Shown here: one piece after another, positions 15,882-24,781 of the stretch | Layout: the number at the start of each line of letters is the position of its first letter | Position numbering within the stretch: position 1 is the stretch's first letter | NCBI RefSeq assembly: GCF_900108095.1 | Contig: NZ_FNWL01000004.1 | Span: 212,256-276,255 of the forward strand | Origin: Natronorubrum sediminis | Lineage (GTDB): Archaea > Halobacteriota > Halobacteria > Halobacteriales > Natrialbaceae | DNA: 64,000 nt | Reading direction: 5' to 3' | Notes under the pieces: model-generated | What the model saw: the letters and a program-made list of their open reading frames with translations, nothing else | Told to the model about the DNA's origin: nothing | The model's database searches: none | Made by a program: the position numbers and the translations under genes

Positions 15882-17015
15882 TTACTCGTCGCTGTCGTCC
15901 CCATCGTCTTCGTCGTCCGCGTCGTCCGCTTGGGCTTCCACCTCGGCGATCGTGAACGTCTCTTCGATTGGCTCGCCGGTGTCTTCGTCCTCGAGTGGCA
16001 CGCCCGTCTCGTCCGGATCGCCGTCATAGAGGACGGCGGTGAGTTCTGCCTCCTCGTCGACGTCGGCGTCGTCCTCGAAGTCCGCGGTCACGTCCTCGTG
16101 TTCGCCGGGATCGAGTTGCTCGCTCGAGGCGACGACCGTGCCGTCTTCGTCTTCGATCACGAGCGCTCCCTCGGTGGGGATCGCGACATCGGCCGTCACG
16201 CGCTCGTCGCTCGCGTCGACGACGTCGACGCTTGGGTCGGTGTGGAACTCGAGGTCGATCATTTCGATCTCCCCGTCGCCCTCGGTGTAGACGCCGATCG
16301 GTTGCTCGCCGGGCGGGGAACTGCTCGTTTCGACGTCGAACGTTACGTCGCTGGATTCGCCGCCGCCGAGTTCGAGCGGCCGTTGCTCGAGGACGGTCCC
16401 GCCGAGACGAATTTCGACGTTCTGTTGGGTCTCGATCTCCGTCGGATTCCTGATTTCGGCGGTGATTTCGATCTCCTCGTCGGTCGTCGCCGACGTCGGT
16501 GCGTCGATGGATTCGACGACGAAGGAGTCCGAGAACGACTCGTCGTCGTCGGTCGTCATCACCGTCGCTGTCTCTTCGACGGGGAATCCGCCCTCGAGGT
16601 AGGGCTGGTCGTCTTCGCCCTCGCTTTCCTCGTGGACGAACTCCTCGTCGTTCGTCGTGTCCTGGTGGACCGTCGCGGTGAGTTGGCCGACGAGTTCGTC
16701 GTCGGCGTCTTCGTCGCGATCGATGGTCACATCCTCGTGCGTCCCGGAGCCGAGGTATTCGGAGACGGCGAGTGATTCGCCACTGCCGTCGGTAACGACG
16801 ATAAAGCCGCCATCAGAGAGAGATACTTCCTCGATCGTCACGTTCTCGCCGTCGCTTTGTTGATCGTCGAACTCGATCGACGCTTCGGGATCGTCCTCGA
16901 CGCCGAAGAGGGTGGGTGCCTGCCCGACGATGATCCCGGCGGCGAGCACGACCGCGATCGCGATCAGAATCGCGACCACGCGCTTGATCGTGCCAAACGT
17001 CAGTCCTGAACTCAT
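15882..17015 (-). CDS. Secreted/membrane-anchored DUF7282-type repeat protein
   Basis: 377 residues from ATG 17015. N-terminal membrane segment at about 13-32 (VVAILIAIAVVLAAGIIVG) acts as anchor or signal. Two repeats of a haloarchaeal surface module follow: repeat A about residues 58-150 (VSLSDGGFIVVTDG, LAVSEYLGSGTHEDVTID) and repeat B about 265-350 (VAIPTEGALVIEDEDG, VASSEQLDPGEHEDVTADF). Between them is a beta-rich CARDB-like segment (about 165-255; ITAEIRNPTEIETQQNVEIR). The end is Asp/Glu-rich. Function unknown; an adhesive or cell-surface role is inferred from architecture. Confidence 0.75.
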   Translation of the reverse strand: MSSGLTFGTIKRVVAILIAIAVVLAAGIIVGQAPTLFGVEDDPEASIEFDDQQSDGENVTIEEVSLSDGGFIVVTDGSGESLAVSEYLGSGTHEDVTIDRDEDADDELVGQLTATVHQDTTNDEEFVHEESEGEDDQPYLEGGFPVEETATVMTTDDDESFSDSFVVESIDAPTSATTDEEIEITAEIRNPTEIETQQNVEIRLGGTVLEQRPLELGGGESSDVTFDVETSSSPPGEQPIGVYTEGDGEIEMIDLEFHTDPSVDVVDASDERVTADVAIPTEGALVIEDEDGTVVASSEQLDPGEHEDVTADFEDDADVDEEAELTAVLYDGDPDETGVPLEDEDTGEPIEETFTIAEVEAQADDADDEDDGDDSDE

Positions 17016-17330
17016 AGAGACTGGTATCGTTCTCGGATACACACTCGAGGGACGTAAAACGCTGAGTCTGTTCACAGGACTCGAGCATTGGTGCCACGCG
17101 ACAGTACATCCTCACCGACACTGACCGGTTGTACCCCGTCTCAGTCGGGTCCTCGTGACGGTAATGTCACGTTACTCGTGGATTTCACTATCGACCATCG
17201 TCCATCGCCGACTTTCGAGAGTCGACAAAATAGACAGCTTCGCTCGAGCGGACTGTTTTCAACCACAACGAATCGAGTCGGTCAGCACCATCCGAAGGGG
17301 GTTTAGTGACGGCACTCCCAGTAGGGAGCG
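17016..17330. other. Divergent intergenic region between the DUF7282 protein and RNase Z
   Basis: Promoters for both genes must lie here. A TTTAG word about 27-30 nt before ATG 17331 may serve rnz. No RNA gene or additional protein with recognisable features was seen. Confidence 0.4.
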
Positions 17331-18257
17331 ATGCCACTGCGTGTGACGTTTCTGGGGACGGCTGGGGCGATTCCGACGACCGACCGCAACCCGAGCAGTA
17401 TCTTCGTCGCTCGAGAAGGCGAGCAGTTGCTCTTCGACGTCGGAGAGGGAACCCAGCGTCAGTTGATGCGCTTTGGAACTGGCTTCTCGATCTCACAGAT
17501 ATTTATCACGCACCTCCACGGGGACCACGTCTTTGGCATTCCGGGACTGCTCCAGACGATGGCCTTCAACGACCGCGAGGAGTCGCTCACGATCCACGCG
17601 CCCCACGGAACCCGTCGCAAAATTTCGGGACTGGTGAACGCGCTCGGAAACCGCCCGTCGTTTCCGGTCCACATCAACGAGGTCGGCGACGGCGACGTTG
17701 CCTACGGCAGTGAGGACTACGAGGTGCGAGCGTTCGCCACCGATCACGACGCTCGCTCCGTTGGCTACGCGCTCGTCGAGGACGACCGAAAGGGGCGATT
17801 CGACCGCGAGCGTGCCGAAGAACTCGGCGTCCCCGTCGGCTCGAAGTTCTCCACGCTTCACGAGGGCGACTCCGTCGAACTCGAGGACGGGACCGTCGTC
17901 GAGCCCGAGCAGGTCGTCGGCGACCCTCGCCCCGGTCGATCGATCGTCTACACGGGCGACACGCGACCGACCACGGAGACGATCGAGGTCGCGGACGAAC
18001 CAGACCTGTTGATCCACGACGCGACGTTCGCTGACGACTGGGCCGATCGAGCCGCGAAGACGGCTCACTCGACGGCCAGACAGGCGGCCGAAATCGCGAA
18101 CCGGGCTGGTGCGGACCGCCTCGCACTACTGCACCTCTCCTCGCGTTACGCGGGTCACACCGGTGACCACCTCGAGCAAGCCCGCGAGGTGTTCGACGGT
18201 GAGGTGTTTCTTCCAGACGACGGCGACGAACTCGAGATTTTCTATCCGGACGCCTGA
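17331..18257 (+). CDS. rnz: Ribonuclease Z (tRNA 3'-processing endonuclease)
   Basis: 308 residues, the usual length of the short form. Metallo-beta-lactamase motif HLHGDH at 61-66 (IFITHLHGDHVFGIPGLLQT), flanked by LFDVGEGTQRQLMRFG, later SIVYTGDTRP, LLIHDATFADD and LLHLSSRY, the tRNase Z set of zinc ligands and His motifs. It cleaves pre-tRNA after the discriminator base. The exosite-like arm (about 150-180) is acidic. It is followed on the same strand by the DUF460 gene 205 bp downstream. Confidence 0.95.
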   Translation: MPLRVTFLGTAGAIPTTDRNPSSIFVAREGEQLLFDVGEGTQRQLMRFGTGFSISQIFITHLHGDHVFGIPGLLQTMAFNDREESLTIHAPHGTRRKISGLVNALGNRPSFPVHINEVGDGDVAYGSEDYEVRAFATDHDARSVGYALVEDDRKGRFDRERAEELGVPVGSKFSTLHEGDSVELEDGTVVEPEQVVGDPRPGRSIVYTGDTRPTTETIEVADEPDLLIHDATFADDWADRAAKTAHSTARQAAEIANRAGADRLALLHLSSRYAGHTGDHLEQAREVFDGEVFLPDDGDELEIFYPDA

Positions 18258-18462
18258 ATCGAGGTGTGACAGCGTCCTGCTCACGTTCTCGTGGCCGTTG
18301 GCGACACAGCCCGACGACTCCTCACGAGCAACCGATGTCGATTAGTCCTCGTACTCTCGATTATCCATCTCTCTGTCACGACAGCTCGTTCCGTCGCAGT
18401 TGGGCCGACGGCCGGCACGAACCCGCGCCGGATTTATCACCGACTCGTCCCTAGACGCTCTT

Positions 18463-20436
18463 GTGAGTACGCGAACGAGTGCCCTCGACGCGGTCGTCTT
18501 CGGTGTCGATATTCAGAGTGGGGACGTCCGTGGCGACGCCCCATCGTACGCACTCGTCGTCTACGACGGCGAGGGCGTCACTCGAGACGTCGTCACCCAT
18601 CGCAAACTCCGCAGACTGATCGACGACGAGGAGCCAGCCATCGTTGCGACGGACAACATGTACGAGCTGGCGGCGGACAAGGATCAGCTCATCCACCTCC
18701 TCGGCTCGCTGCCTGCCGAAACGAAACTCGTGCAAGTGACGGGGGCCAATCAGCCCGAGCCGCTCTCTCGAGTCGCGAAACGCCACGGCATCCCCTACGG
18801 CAAGGACCCCATGGAGGAAGCCGAGGCCTCGGCTCGACTGGCCGCCCACAACGTCGGCCACGAAGTCTCCGCGTTTACGGACACCACTGAGGTCAAGGTC
18901 GCTCGCGGTCGCTCGACGGGCAGCGGCGGCTGGAGCGAGGACCGCTTCACCCGCCGCATTCACGGCTCCGTGAAGAAACGAGCCCGCGAGGTCGAATCCG
19001 AACTCGAGGAGGCGAACCTCGAGTACGACCGAGACGTCAGAGAGGCCTACGGCGGCTTCGCGAACGCCGTGTTCACCGTCGAGAGCCGTCCCCAGGATAT
19101 CCCCGTCTCACGAAACAGATCGGGCGACGTTCGCGTCGAAATCGAACGCGAGCGCCGCGACGGGATCGAATTTCGCCCGCTCGTCAAACGTCGGGATCAC
19201 GTCCTCGTCGGCATCGACCCCGGGACGACGACTGCCGCCGCCATCGTGAGCCTCGAGGGCGAGGTGCTCGACGTCTGGAGTTCGCGAACCAGCGACACGG
19301 CCGACGTGATCGAGTGGATCGTCGAACGCGGCCGCCCGATCGTCGTGGCTGCGGACGTGACGCCGATGCCCGAAACGGTCGAGAAATTTCGTCGGAGCTT
19401 CGACGCCGCGGGTTGGACGCCGACGAGCGACTTGCCGATCGACGAGAAACAACATCGGACGCGGGAGGAGCCCTACGACGACGATCACCAGCGCGACGCC
19501 ATGGCCGCCGCGCTCTACGCGTTCGACGCCCACGAGGATCAGTTCGAACGCATCGCCAGAAAGCTCCCGCCGGGAATCGACCGCGGCGAGGTGATCGCCC
19601 GCGTCGTCGCCGGCGAGGAGAGCGTCGAAGCCGTCCTCACGGACCTGTCTGACGACGACTCGAGCGACGAGGATGCCACCGAGCACGAGCCGCGAGAACT
19701 GACCGAGGAGGAAAAGCGAATCAACTCCCTCGAGCGCCAGGTCGAACGCCTCGACTCACACGTCGACACGCTCGAGGGACGGATTTCCGAGCGCGACGAG
19801 CGAATCGAGGAACTCGAGTCGAAGCTGACGCTCGCCCGTCGTGAAGAACGGACGCAGGTTCGAACGGACCGAGAGGTCAGCCGCCTCGAGCGAAAAGCGA
19901 ACCGGCTGGAACGCGAGCGCGACGACGCCCGCGAGGATGTCTCTGAACTCGAGGACAAAGTCGAGCGAATGAAGGCGCTCTGGAAACTCGATCACTCGAA
20001 TTTCAGTGACGTCTCGGCGAAAAAGGAGGGACTCGTTCCCGTCAAAGTCGTCGAGAAGTTCACGAAGGGGGCGATTCGCGAGGCTGACGAACAGTACGGC
20101 ATCATCTCGGGCGACGTCGTCTACGTGCGAGACGCGAGTGGCGCCGGGAAATCGACGGCCACGCTCCTCGCGGAGTTCGAGCCTCGAGTCGTCTTGAAAG
20201 ACGGCGGCCTCTCGGAGATCGCAGACGAGATTCTCTTCGACAACGAGATTCCGGTCGGTCCGGCGGACGACGTCGCGATGCAGGAAGTCGACGAACTGGC
20301 CGTCGCTCGCGAAGACGACGTCGAGGCGGTCATCGACGACTGGCACGAACGAGCGACGGAGCGAGAACTCGATCGTAAGGCGGCGATGGTCGATCAACTC
20401 ATCAGCGAACACCGAGCCGGCGACAACGAGGTCTGA
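18463..20436 (+). CDS. DUF460 protein: RNase H/RuvC-like domain with coiled coil
   Basis: 657 residues from GTG 18463 (an upstream ATG at 18400 lacks supporting sequence). N-terminal part FGVDIQSGDVRGD and a second RNase H-like core near residues 245-330 (VLVGIDPGTTTAAAIVSLEG, DVTPMPETVEKF, DDDHQRDAMAAALYAFDAH), whose acidic residues resemble RuvC/YqgF-type active sites. A long coiled coil spans about 420-505 (EEKRINSLERQVERLDSHVD onward), followed by a C-terminal beta-rich domain. The family is archaea-specific and predicted to be a nuclease; activity is not established as far as I know. Confidence 0.8.
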   Translation: MSTRTSALDAVVFGVDIQSGDVRGDAPSYALVVYDGEGVTRDVVTHRKLRRLIDDEEPAIVATDNMYELAADKDQLIHLLGSLPAETKLVQVTGANQPEPLSRVAKRHGIPYGKDPMEEAEASARLAAHNVGHEVSAFTDTTEVKVARGRSTGSGGWSEDRFTRRIHGSVKKRAREVESELEEANLEYDRDVREAYGGFANAVFTVESRPQDIPVSRNRSGDVRVEIERERRDGIEFRPLVKRRDHVLVGIDPGTTTAAAIVSLEGEVLDVWSSRTSDTADVIEWIVERGRPIVVAADVTPMPETVEKFRRSFDAAGWTPTSDLPIDEKQHRTREEPYDDDHQRDAMAAALYAFDAHEDQFERIARKLPPGIDRGEVIARVVAGEESVEAVLTDLSDDDSSDEDATEHEPRELTEEEKRINSLERQVERLDSHVDTLEGRISERDERIEELESKLTLARREERTQVRTDREVSRLERKANRLERERDDAREDVSELEDKVERMKALWKLDHSNFSDVSAKKEGLVPVKVVEKFTKGAIREADEQYGIISGDVVYVRDASGAGKSTATLLAEFEPRVVLKDGGLSEIADEILFDNEIPVGPADDVAMQEVDELAVAREDDVEAVIDDWHERATERELDRKAAMVDQLISEHRAGDNEV

Positions 20437-20465
20437 AGGGCCGCATGTGCGGCTTCGCGATTATT

Positions 20466-20720
20466 CTACTCTGGCGATTCGATCGGTGAGAGCACCTTCG
20501 GCACCGCTTCGGGTTCGACTTCCTCGGTCAGATCCGCCACTTCGTCGACTGGGCCGTTGACGAACAACGCGTGAACGATAAATCCGATCGACACGAGTCC
20601 GAGTGCAACGATCGAAAGCTCGAGGGCGACCGGCGTGGCGTAGCCGATAACTGCTCCAAGACCGAGACTCGCGGCGATACAGACCAGGACGAGGTCGTAG
20701 TACTGGAGCGTGTAGTCCAT
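20466..20720 (-). CDS. Small two-span membrane protein
   Basis: 84 residues starting MDYTLQYYDLVLVCIAASLG at ATG 20720. Two hydrophobic spans at about 10-30 and 36-56, then an acidic tail (ADLTEEVEPEAVPKV). Conserved in haloarchaea in my recollection but without assigned function. It runs convergently into the DUF460 gene. Confidence 0.65.
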   Translation of the reverse strand: MDYTLQYYDLVLVCIAASLGLGAVIGYATPVALELSIVALGLVSIGFIVHALFVNGPVDEVADLTEEVEPEAVPKVLSPIESPE

Positions 20721-20780
20721 ACGCACCGTACGGGTGTGTGCGACAAAATGGTTCGGAGCGCGATGGCAACGTCGGTTTGA

Positions 20781-20960
20781 TTAGAACATGCCGAAACTCT
20801 GGAGCAGCCCCGAGACCAGCGCCTTGACGACGAGTCCGAGCCCCCCGAGAACGAGCGCGATCCCGATGGCGATTAGCGGACTCACGTACGCGATGAGCCC
20901 AATTCCGGCGAGTACGAGCACCAACCCAGCGATTCCCAACGGGCCGAGATTCTGCAGCAT
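20781..20960 (-). CDS. Short hydrophobic membrane protein (DUF7470-like)
   Basis: 59 residues from ATG 20960, starting MLQNLGPLGIAGLVLVLAGI; almost entirely two membrane spans rich in Gly, Leu, Ile and Val (about 8-27 and 31-50) with SGLLQSFGMF at the end. The longer frame to 21038 adds a charged leader and is not preferred. It resembles a small haloarchaeal family (DUF7470) of unknown function. Divergent from aIF1A. Confidence 0.65.
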   Translation of the reverse strand: MLQNLGPLGIAGLVLVLAGIGLIAYVSPLIAIGIALVLGGLGLVVKALVSGLLQSFGMF

Positions 20961-21058
20961 ACGAGTTTTGTCCTGTCGAAGGAAATAAACGACGTGGTTT
21001 CCCGCCTCGGGCCCGTCCTCGGCTGGTCTGCGATGCAATCAGTAAAGGGTTAAACGGA

Positions 21059-21075
21059 TCGCCTCCGAAAGGCGA
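21059..21075 (+). promoter_or_regulatory. Stem-loop directly before the aIF1A start
   Basis: TCGCCT-CCGAA-AGGCGA, a perfect 6-bp stem with 5-nt loop, ends 3 nt before ATG 21079. If transcribed it could limit access to the start codon. A GTAAAGGGTTAAA stretch at about 21042-21054 may be the promoter, which would put the start of transcription near or inside the stem. Confidence 0.3.
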
Positions 21076-21078
21076 ACT

Positions 21079-21369
21079 ATGAGCGACGACGGTGAGGGCG
21101 GCCGGAAGAACCTCCGGATGCCGGACGACGACGAGGTCTTCGCGACCGTCACCAACATGCTCGGAGCGAATCGCGTTAAAGTACGCTGTGCAGACGGCCA
21201 AGAACGCACTGCACGCATCCCCGGCAAGATGCAAAAACGTATCTGGATTCGCGAGGACGACGTCGTTCTCGTCGAGCCCTGGGATTGGCAAGACGAGAAG
21301 GGCGACATCACCTGGCGCTACGAGAAGAGCGAGGCCGACCAGCTCCGACGAGAAGGCCACATTCAATAG
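21079..21369 (+). CDS. eif1A: Translation initiation factor aIF-1A
   Basis: 96 residues, standard length. OB-fold of the S1/IF1 type: [60 protein letters not shown], ending RREGHIQ. It binds the A-site region of the 30S subunit and promotes initiator tRNA placement and start selection. Haloarchaea often encode more than one copy, so this may not be the only one. Confidence 0.95.
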   Translation: MSDDGEGGRKNLRMPDDDEVFATVTNMLGANRVKVRCADGQERTARIPGKMQKRIWIREDDVVLVEPWDWQDEKGDITWRYEKSEADQLRREGHIQ

Positions 21370-21627
21370 CGACGACACGACCGTTTCTTCCGATAGCTTC
21401 CGGCGAGAGCGCCAGCGACGCTCTTTTCGGGCGCGCTCTCGAGTCTCTCCTGTTGGCTCTCGGGACTCGAGGCACTATCTTCACGAGCGTGGCTCGTTCG
21501 GGGCACTAGGTCTCAGATCACCCCGTGGCTCCGTACCGCGCTTTGTTCGCGTACCACTACATACCATTTCGAATGACTGTCACGATTACACGGAAGACTT
21601 ATTCCGAACTTGGTCGTGTGACCGTGC

Positions 21628-23010
21628 ATGCAACTCAGTCGGCGGCGGGTGCTCCAGGGTGTCGGTGCCGGGGCCGCGGTCGGCGTACTCGGGACGCCCG
21701 GATCGGCCACTGAACCCGATACCGATACTGACTCCGACGACGACGATGGGAGCGACACCGAGCGACTGTTCGTCCACCCCGAGACTGGACTGCTCGAGGG
21801 AATCGGTGACCTCCTCGACGTCATCGAGGCCGTCGGCGGCACAACGCTCCTCGAGTACGACAACTTCGAGTTCGTCGTCGCGGAGGTGCCGGCCGAGAGC
21901 CGTTCGACCCTGCTCGAGGATCGGCTCGTCTCGGACGTCGAGGAGGACGACGAGACGGGGATTCCCGACGAGTGGTCGCCGTCTATTCCGGATCTTCTGG
22001 ACCCCGGCGGTGGGAGCGACTGTTCGAGACACCCGAGCCAACAGCCGTCGTGGGGCATCGAACGAATCGGTGCCGACGACGTCGAGCCGGACGGGTCTGG
22101 CGTCGACGTCGGGATCCTCGACACGGGAATCCAGACGGACCACTGCAGCGTTTCGGTCGCCGGCGGAGAGAACGTCACTACCTCGGGGACCTCGAGTGAC
22201 TACGAGGACCGTCACGGCCACGGAACTCACGTTGCGGGGGTCGCCGGGGCGTCCGACAACGACGTCGGCGTCGTGGGCGTGGCACCGGAAACCGACCTCT
22301 ACGCGGTGAAAGTTCTGAACGACGACGGCGAAGGCCGATACAGCGAACTCGTGGCCGGAATCGACTGGTGTCTCTCCAACGATATCGAACTCATCACGAT
22401 GAGTCTAGGGGGCGACTCCTCGAGTTCGACGGTCGATCAAGCGATCGAAGAGGCGCACGCGGCGGGGCACCTCCTCGTCTCTGCCGCCGGCAACGAGGGC
22501 AACAATGGTGACGGCTCCTGTGACGAGGCGACGCTCACCTATCCCGCGACCCACGACGATGTCGTCGCCGTCACCGCGATGAACGAGGACGACACGCTCG
22601 CGTCGTACAGTAGCGTCGGCTCGGCAATCGACTTGCTCGCGCCAGGAACTGACGTTACGTCGACCACCGTCGACAACGAGTACGCCGAAGCCAGCGGCAC
22701 GAGCGTCGCCGCTCCATTCGTCGCCGGCGTCGCCGCGCTCTGCTGGGAGACCCGCGAAGAGGATGGTCCGGGGCCAAACGACTCCATTCGAGAGATTCTC
22801 GGCGAGACCGCGGAGCCGGTCCTCGAGTCCTGTGAGGAAGGAGACGGACTGATCGACGCGCGTGGTGCAGTCGGCGACGACCGCGCGACCGACGGCGGTG
22901 AGTACCCGGTCGTCTCTTCCTCGCCAATCGATCGCGTCGTCTCGACGTTCGAACGAGTCGTGGACCTGTTTACCGGCTTTCTCGAGTGGCTCGGTGGATT
23001 GTTCCGGTAG
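21628..23010 (+). CDS. Tat-secreted subtilisin-like serine protease (S8)
   Basis: 460 residues. Tat signal MQLSRRRVLQGVGAGAAVGV, Asp-rich linker, an inhibitor-I9-like propeptide (about 45-100), then the S8 catalytic domain (about 140-420): Asp165 in VGILDTGI, His198 in RHGHGTHVAGV, oxyanion Asn289 in VSAAGNEGNN and Ser359 in SGTSVAAPFVAG. The usual SGTSMAxPH is altered to SVAAPF, but all catalytic residues are present. A C-terminal amphipathic segment (about 435-460; STFERVVDLFTGFLEWLGGL) may tether it to the membrane. Likely an extracellular or surface halolysin-type protease. Confidence 0.9.
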   Translation: MQLSRRRVLQGVGAGAAVGVLGTPGSATEPDTDTDSDDDDGSDTERLFVHPETGLLEGIGDLLDVIEAVGGTTLLEYDNFEFVVAEVPAESRSTLLEDRLVSDVEEDDETGIPDEWSPSIPDLLDPGGGSDCSRHPSQQPSWGIERIGADDVEPDGSGVDVGILDTGIQTDHCSVSVAGGENVTTSGTSSDYEDRHGHGTHVAGVAGASDNDVGVVGVAPETDLYAVKVLNDDGEGRYSELVAGIDWCLSNDIELITMSLGGDSSSSTVDQAIEEAHAAGHLLVSAAGNEGNNGDGSCDEATLTYPATHDDVVAVTAMNEDDTLASYSSVGSAIDLLAPGTDVTSTTVDNEYAEASGTSVAAPFVAGVAALCWETREEDGPGPNDSIREILGETAEPVLESCEEGDGLIDARGAVGDDRATDGGEYPVVSSSPIDRVVSTFERVVDLFTGFLEWLGGLFR

Positions 23011-23029
23011 CAACACGGAGCGGTATACC

Positions 23030-23066
23030 GTCAGTTCCTGAATGCTCTCGAGGTCGTGTTCGCCCA
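23030..23066 (+). repeat. 37-bp direct repeat, distal copy
   Basis: Identical over 37 bp to 23298-23334, which lies inside the aminotransferase gene and encodes GEHDLESIQELTD on the minus strand. Here the copy is outside the gene, 237 bp past its stop codon. Confidence 0.85.
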
Positions 23067-23297
23067 CGTAGACCCCCTTTTGCGCTGCGCGTTTGCCGAG
23101 CGTGCGCGACAAGCCGCATCCGCTGCGCACGCTCGGCGACGCTCGGCAAAAGCTGGACCAAACGCACTCCTCGCACCCTCTGTGCGGCGCTTCGCGCCGC
23201 GCCCCGGTCGCTCGTCGGCCCGCTCACTCACTTCGTTCGCTCGCGGTCGAAGTACGTCGTAGACGGCTACAATCCAGCAACGTCCTCGATGGCATCG
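23067..23297. repeat. Palindromic spacer element carrying CTGGACCAAA, between direct repeats
   Basis: A GC-rich 231-bp segment (including the last bases of the aminotransferase gene, 23267-23297) between the two 37-bp repeats. It has CTTTTG (23077-23082) paired with CAAAAG (23147-23152), a perfect 13-bp inverted repeat GCCGAGCGTGCGC (23095-23107) / GCGCACGCTCGGC (23125-23137), and CTGGACCAAA (23153-23162). The same CTGGACCAAA next to a T5/A5 inverted repeat occurs in the ileS 3' region (49773-49782). It looks like a small non-coding insertion or repeat family. Confidence 0.55.
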
Positions 23298-24379
23298 GTC
23301 AGTTCCTGAATGCTCTCGAGGTCGTGTTCGCCCATGTGGCCGATGCGGAACGTCTCTTCGCCGAGTTGGGAACCATAGCCGTTCGAGAAGACCATGCCGT
23401 ACTCCTCGTCGACGGCGTCGATGGTCGCCGCGACGTCGATCCCTTGCGTGTTCTCGATGCAGGCGACCGTCTGCGATTCGTAGCCGTCCTCTGGGAACAT
23501 CGCGAAGTGTTCGTTGGCCCACTCGCGGGTGTACTCGGCCATCTCGCGGTGGCGCTCGTCGCGGGCAGCGTGGCCCTCGGAGAGCATGTACTTCATCTGC
23601 TTGCGGTAGGCGAGCATGATCGGAATCGCGGGCGTCGAGTGGGTCTGGCCCTTTCGGTCGTAGTAGTCGAGGGTTCGCTGGAAGCCGCCGTACCACGAGG
23701 CCGAGTCGGACTCGAGTTCGCGTTCGTAGGCGTCGTCGCTGACGACGCAGACCGCTAATCCGGGTGGCATCGCGAAGGCCTTCTGGACCGAGGTGAAGAT
23801 GACGTCGATGTTGTGCTCGTCGATGTCGACGAAGTCTCCGCCGAGCGAGGAAACGGCGTCGACGATGAAGTACGTATCCGGATAGTCGGCGAGGACGTCA
23901 CCGATTTCCTCGATTGGATTTCGGACGCCTGTCGAAGACTCGTTCATCACGCAGGTGACGGCGTCGTAGTCGGTGTCGCGTTCCTCGAGCGTTTCGCGGA
24001 CGTCTTCGGGTTTGACGGCCTGTCCCCACTCGTACTCGAGGGTGTCGACCGATTTGCCGAGGCGTTCGGCGACGTTGGCTTGGCGTTCGCTGAAACTGCC
24101 ACAGGTCGTGACGAGGACGTTTTCGTCGACGAGGTTGAGGATCGAACTCTCCATGAACTCGGTGCCCGACCCCGTGAGGATGACGACCTCGTTGTCGGTG
24201 CCGAGGAACTCCTTCGTGTCCTCGACGATGGTCGTGTAGAGGTCGGTCATCTGATCCATGCGGTGGCCGAACATCGGCTCGCACATGGCGTCGATCACGT
24301 CTTCGCGTACCTCCGTTGGGCCCGGGATATACAGCGTCTTGTCGGGATAGTCGCCCGTGTACTCGGATTTCTTGGTCAC
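23267..24379 (-). CDS. Class V PLP-dependent aminotransferase (serine-pyruvate / alanine-glyoxylate family)
   Basis: 370 residues from GTG 24379 (MTKKSEYTGDYPDKTLYIPG); a GTG three codons upstream (24388) is also possible. Family signs: YIPGPTEVREDVIDAM near the N-terminus, LTGSGTEFMES, FIVDAVSSLGGDFVDIDE and the PLP-lysine segment FTSVQKAFAMPPGLAVC, then GMVFSNGYGSQLGEETFRIG at the end. Members transaminate serine, alanine, glyoxylate or phosphohydroxypyruvate. Because serA and serB are in this window and no serC of the classical type is seen, a role in serine metabolism is a reasonable inference. TATA-like GATATTAT lies about 20-27 nt upstream of the start. Confidence 0.9.
   Translation of the reverse strand: MTKKSEYTGDYPDKTLYIPGPTEVREDVIDAMCEPMFGHRMDQMTDLYTTIVEDTKEFLGTDNEVVILTGSGTEFMESSILNLVDENVLVTTCGSFSERQANVAERLGKSVDTLEYEWGQAVKPEDVRETLEERDTDYDAVTCVMNESSTGVRNPIEEIGDVLADYPDTYFIVDAVSSLGGDFVDIDEHNIDVIFTSVQKAFAMPPGLAVCVVSDDAYERELESDSASWYGGFQRTLDYYDRKGQTHSTPAIPIMLAYRKQMKYMLSEGHAARDERHREMAEYTREWANEHFAMFPEDGYESQTVACIENTQGIDVAATIDAVDEEYGMVFSNGYGSQLGEETFRIGHMGEHDLESIQELTDAIEDVAGL
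23298..23334 (+). repeat. 37-bp direct repeat, copy inside the aminotransferase gene
   Basis: Gene-internal partner of the 23030-23066 copy, located 31 bp from the end of the aminotransferase coding sequence. Confidence 0.85.
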
Positions 24380-24781
24380 GCAAACCACCTGATAATATCC
24401 ACTGCGGAGCGAGACGGTATGGTACTTTTGATGCCGAATCGAGACGGGACCCTCTCGTCAGTTTCGCGAGGCCACTGCTCGCGGCGTCTGTGCGAATATT
24501 TCGGTGAGTAGGACGTGGTGCTGTGGGATCCTTTCGGTCCCGTATTCACACTCAGATTCATTCGCTGAGGTGGGTTCGATCTTGGCTGTCTCACCACGTT
24601 GGTGAAACCCGGTATGGAGCAGCCGCTGGCTCTCGAGTCCCTCGTTGAAAACGAAAATTCGGCAAATCTCGACTGAGTCGAGAAGGCCGACAGCACATCT
24701 CCAATAGCCGGAGTCGTGAAAACTCGGCGATGAGTCGTCGGCGCGACGACAGTGGCCGCCTGCGATTGGTGAATTGTCGCG
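24380..24781. other. Intergenic region with a short hairpin
   Basis: About 400 bp without a supportable gene, upstream of the aminotransferase and downstream of the halocyanin gene. It contains CTCGAC-TGA-GTCGAG (24668-24682), a perfect 6-bp stem with 3-nt loop that could end the halocyanin transcript, and the aminotransferase TATA-like GATATTAT at about 24398-24406. Confidence 0.4.

Noticed and set aside
15666..16775. Long plus-strand frame over rfcB and the DUF7282 gene
   Set aside because: It spans two real minus-strand genes and the gap between them; no motifs.
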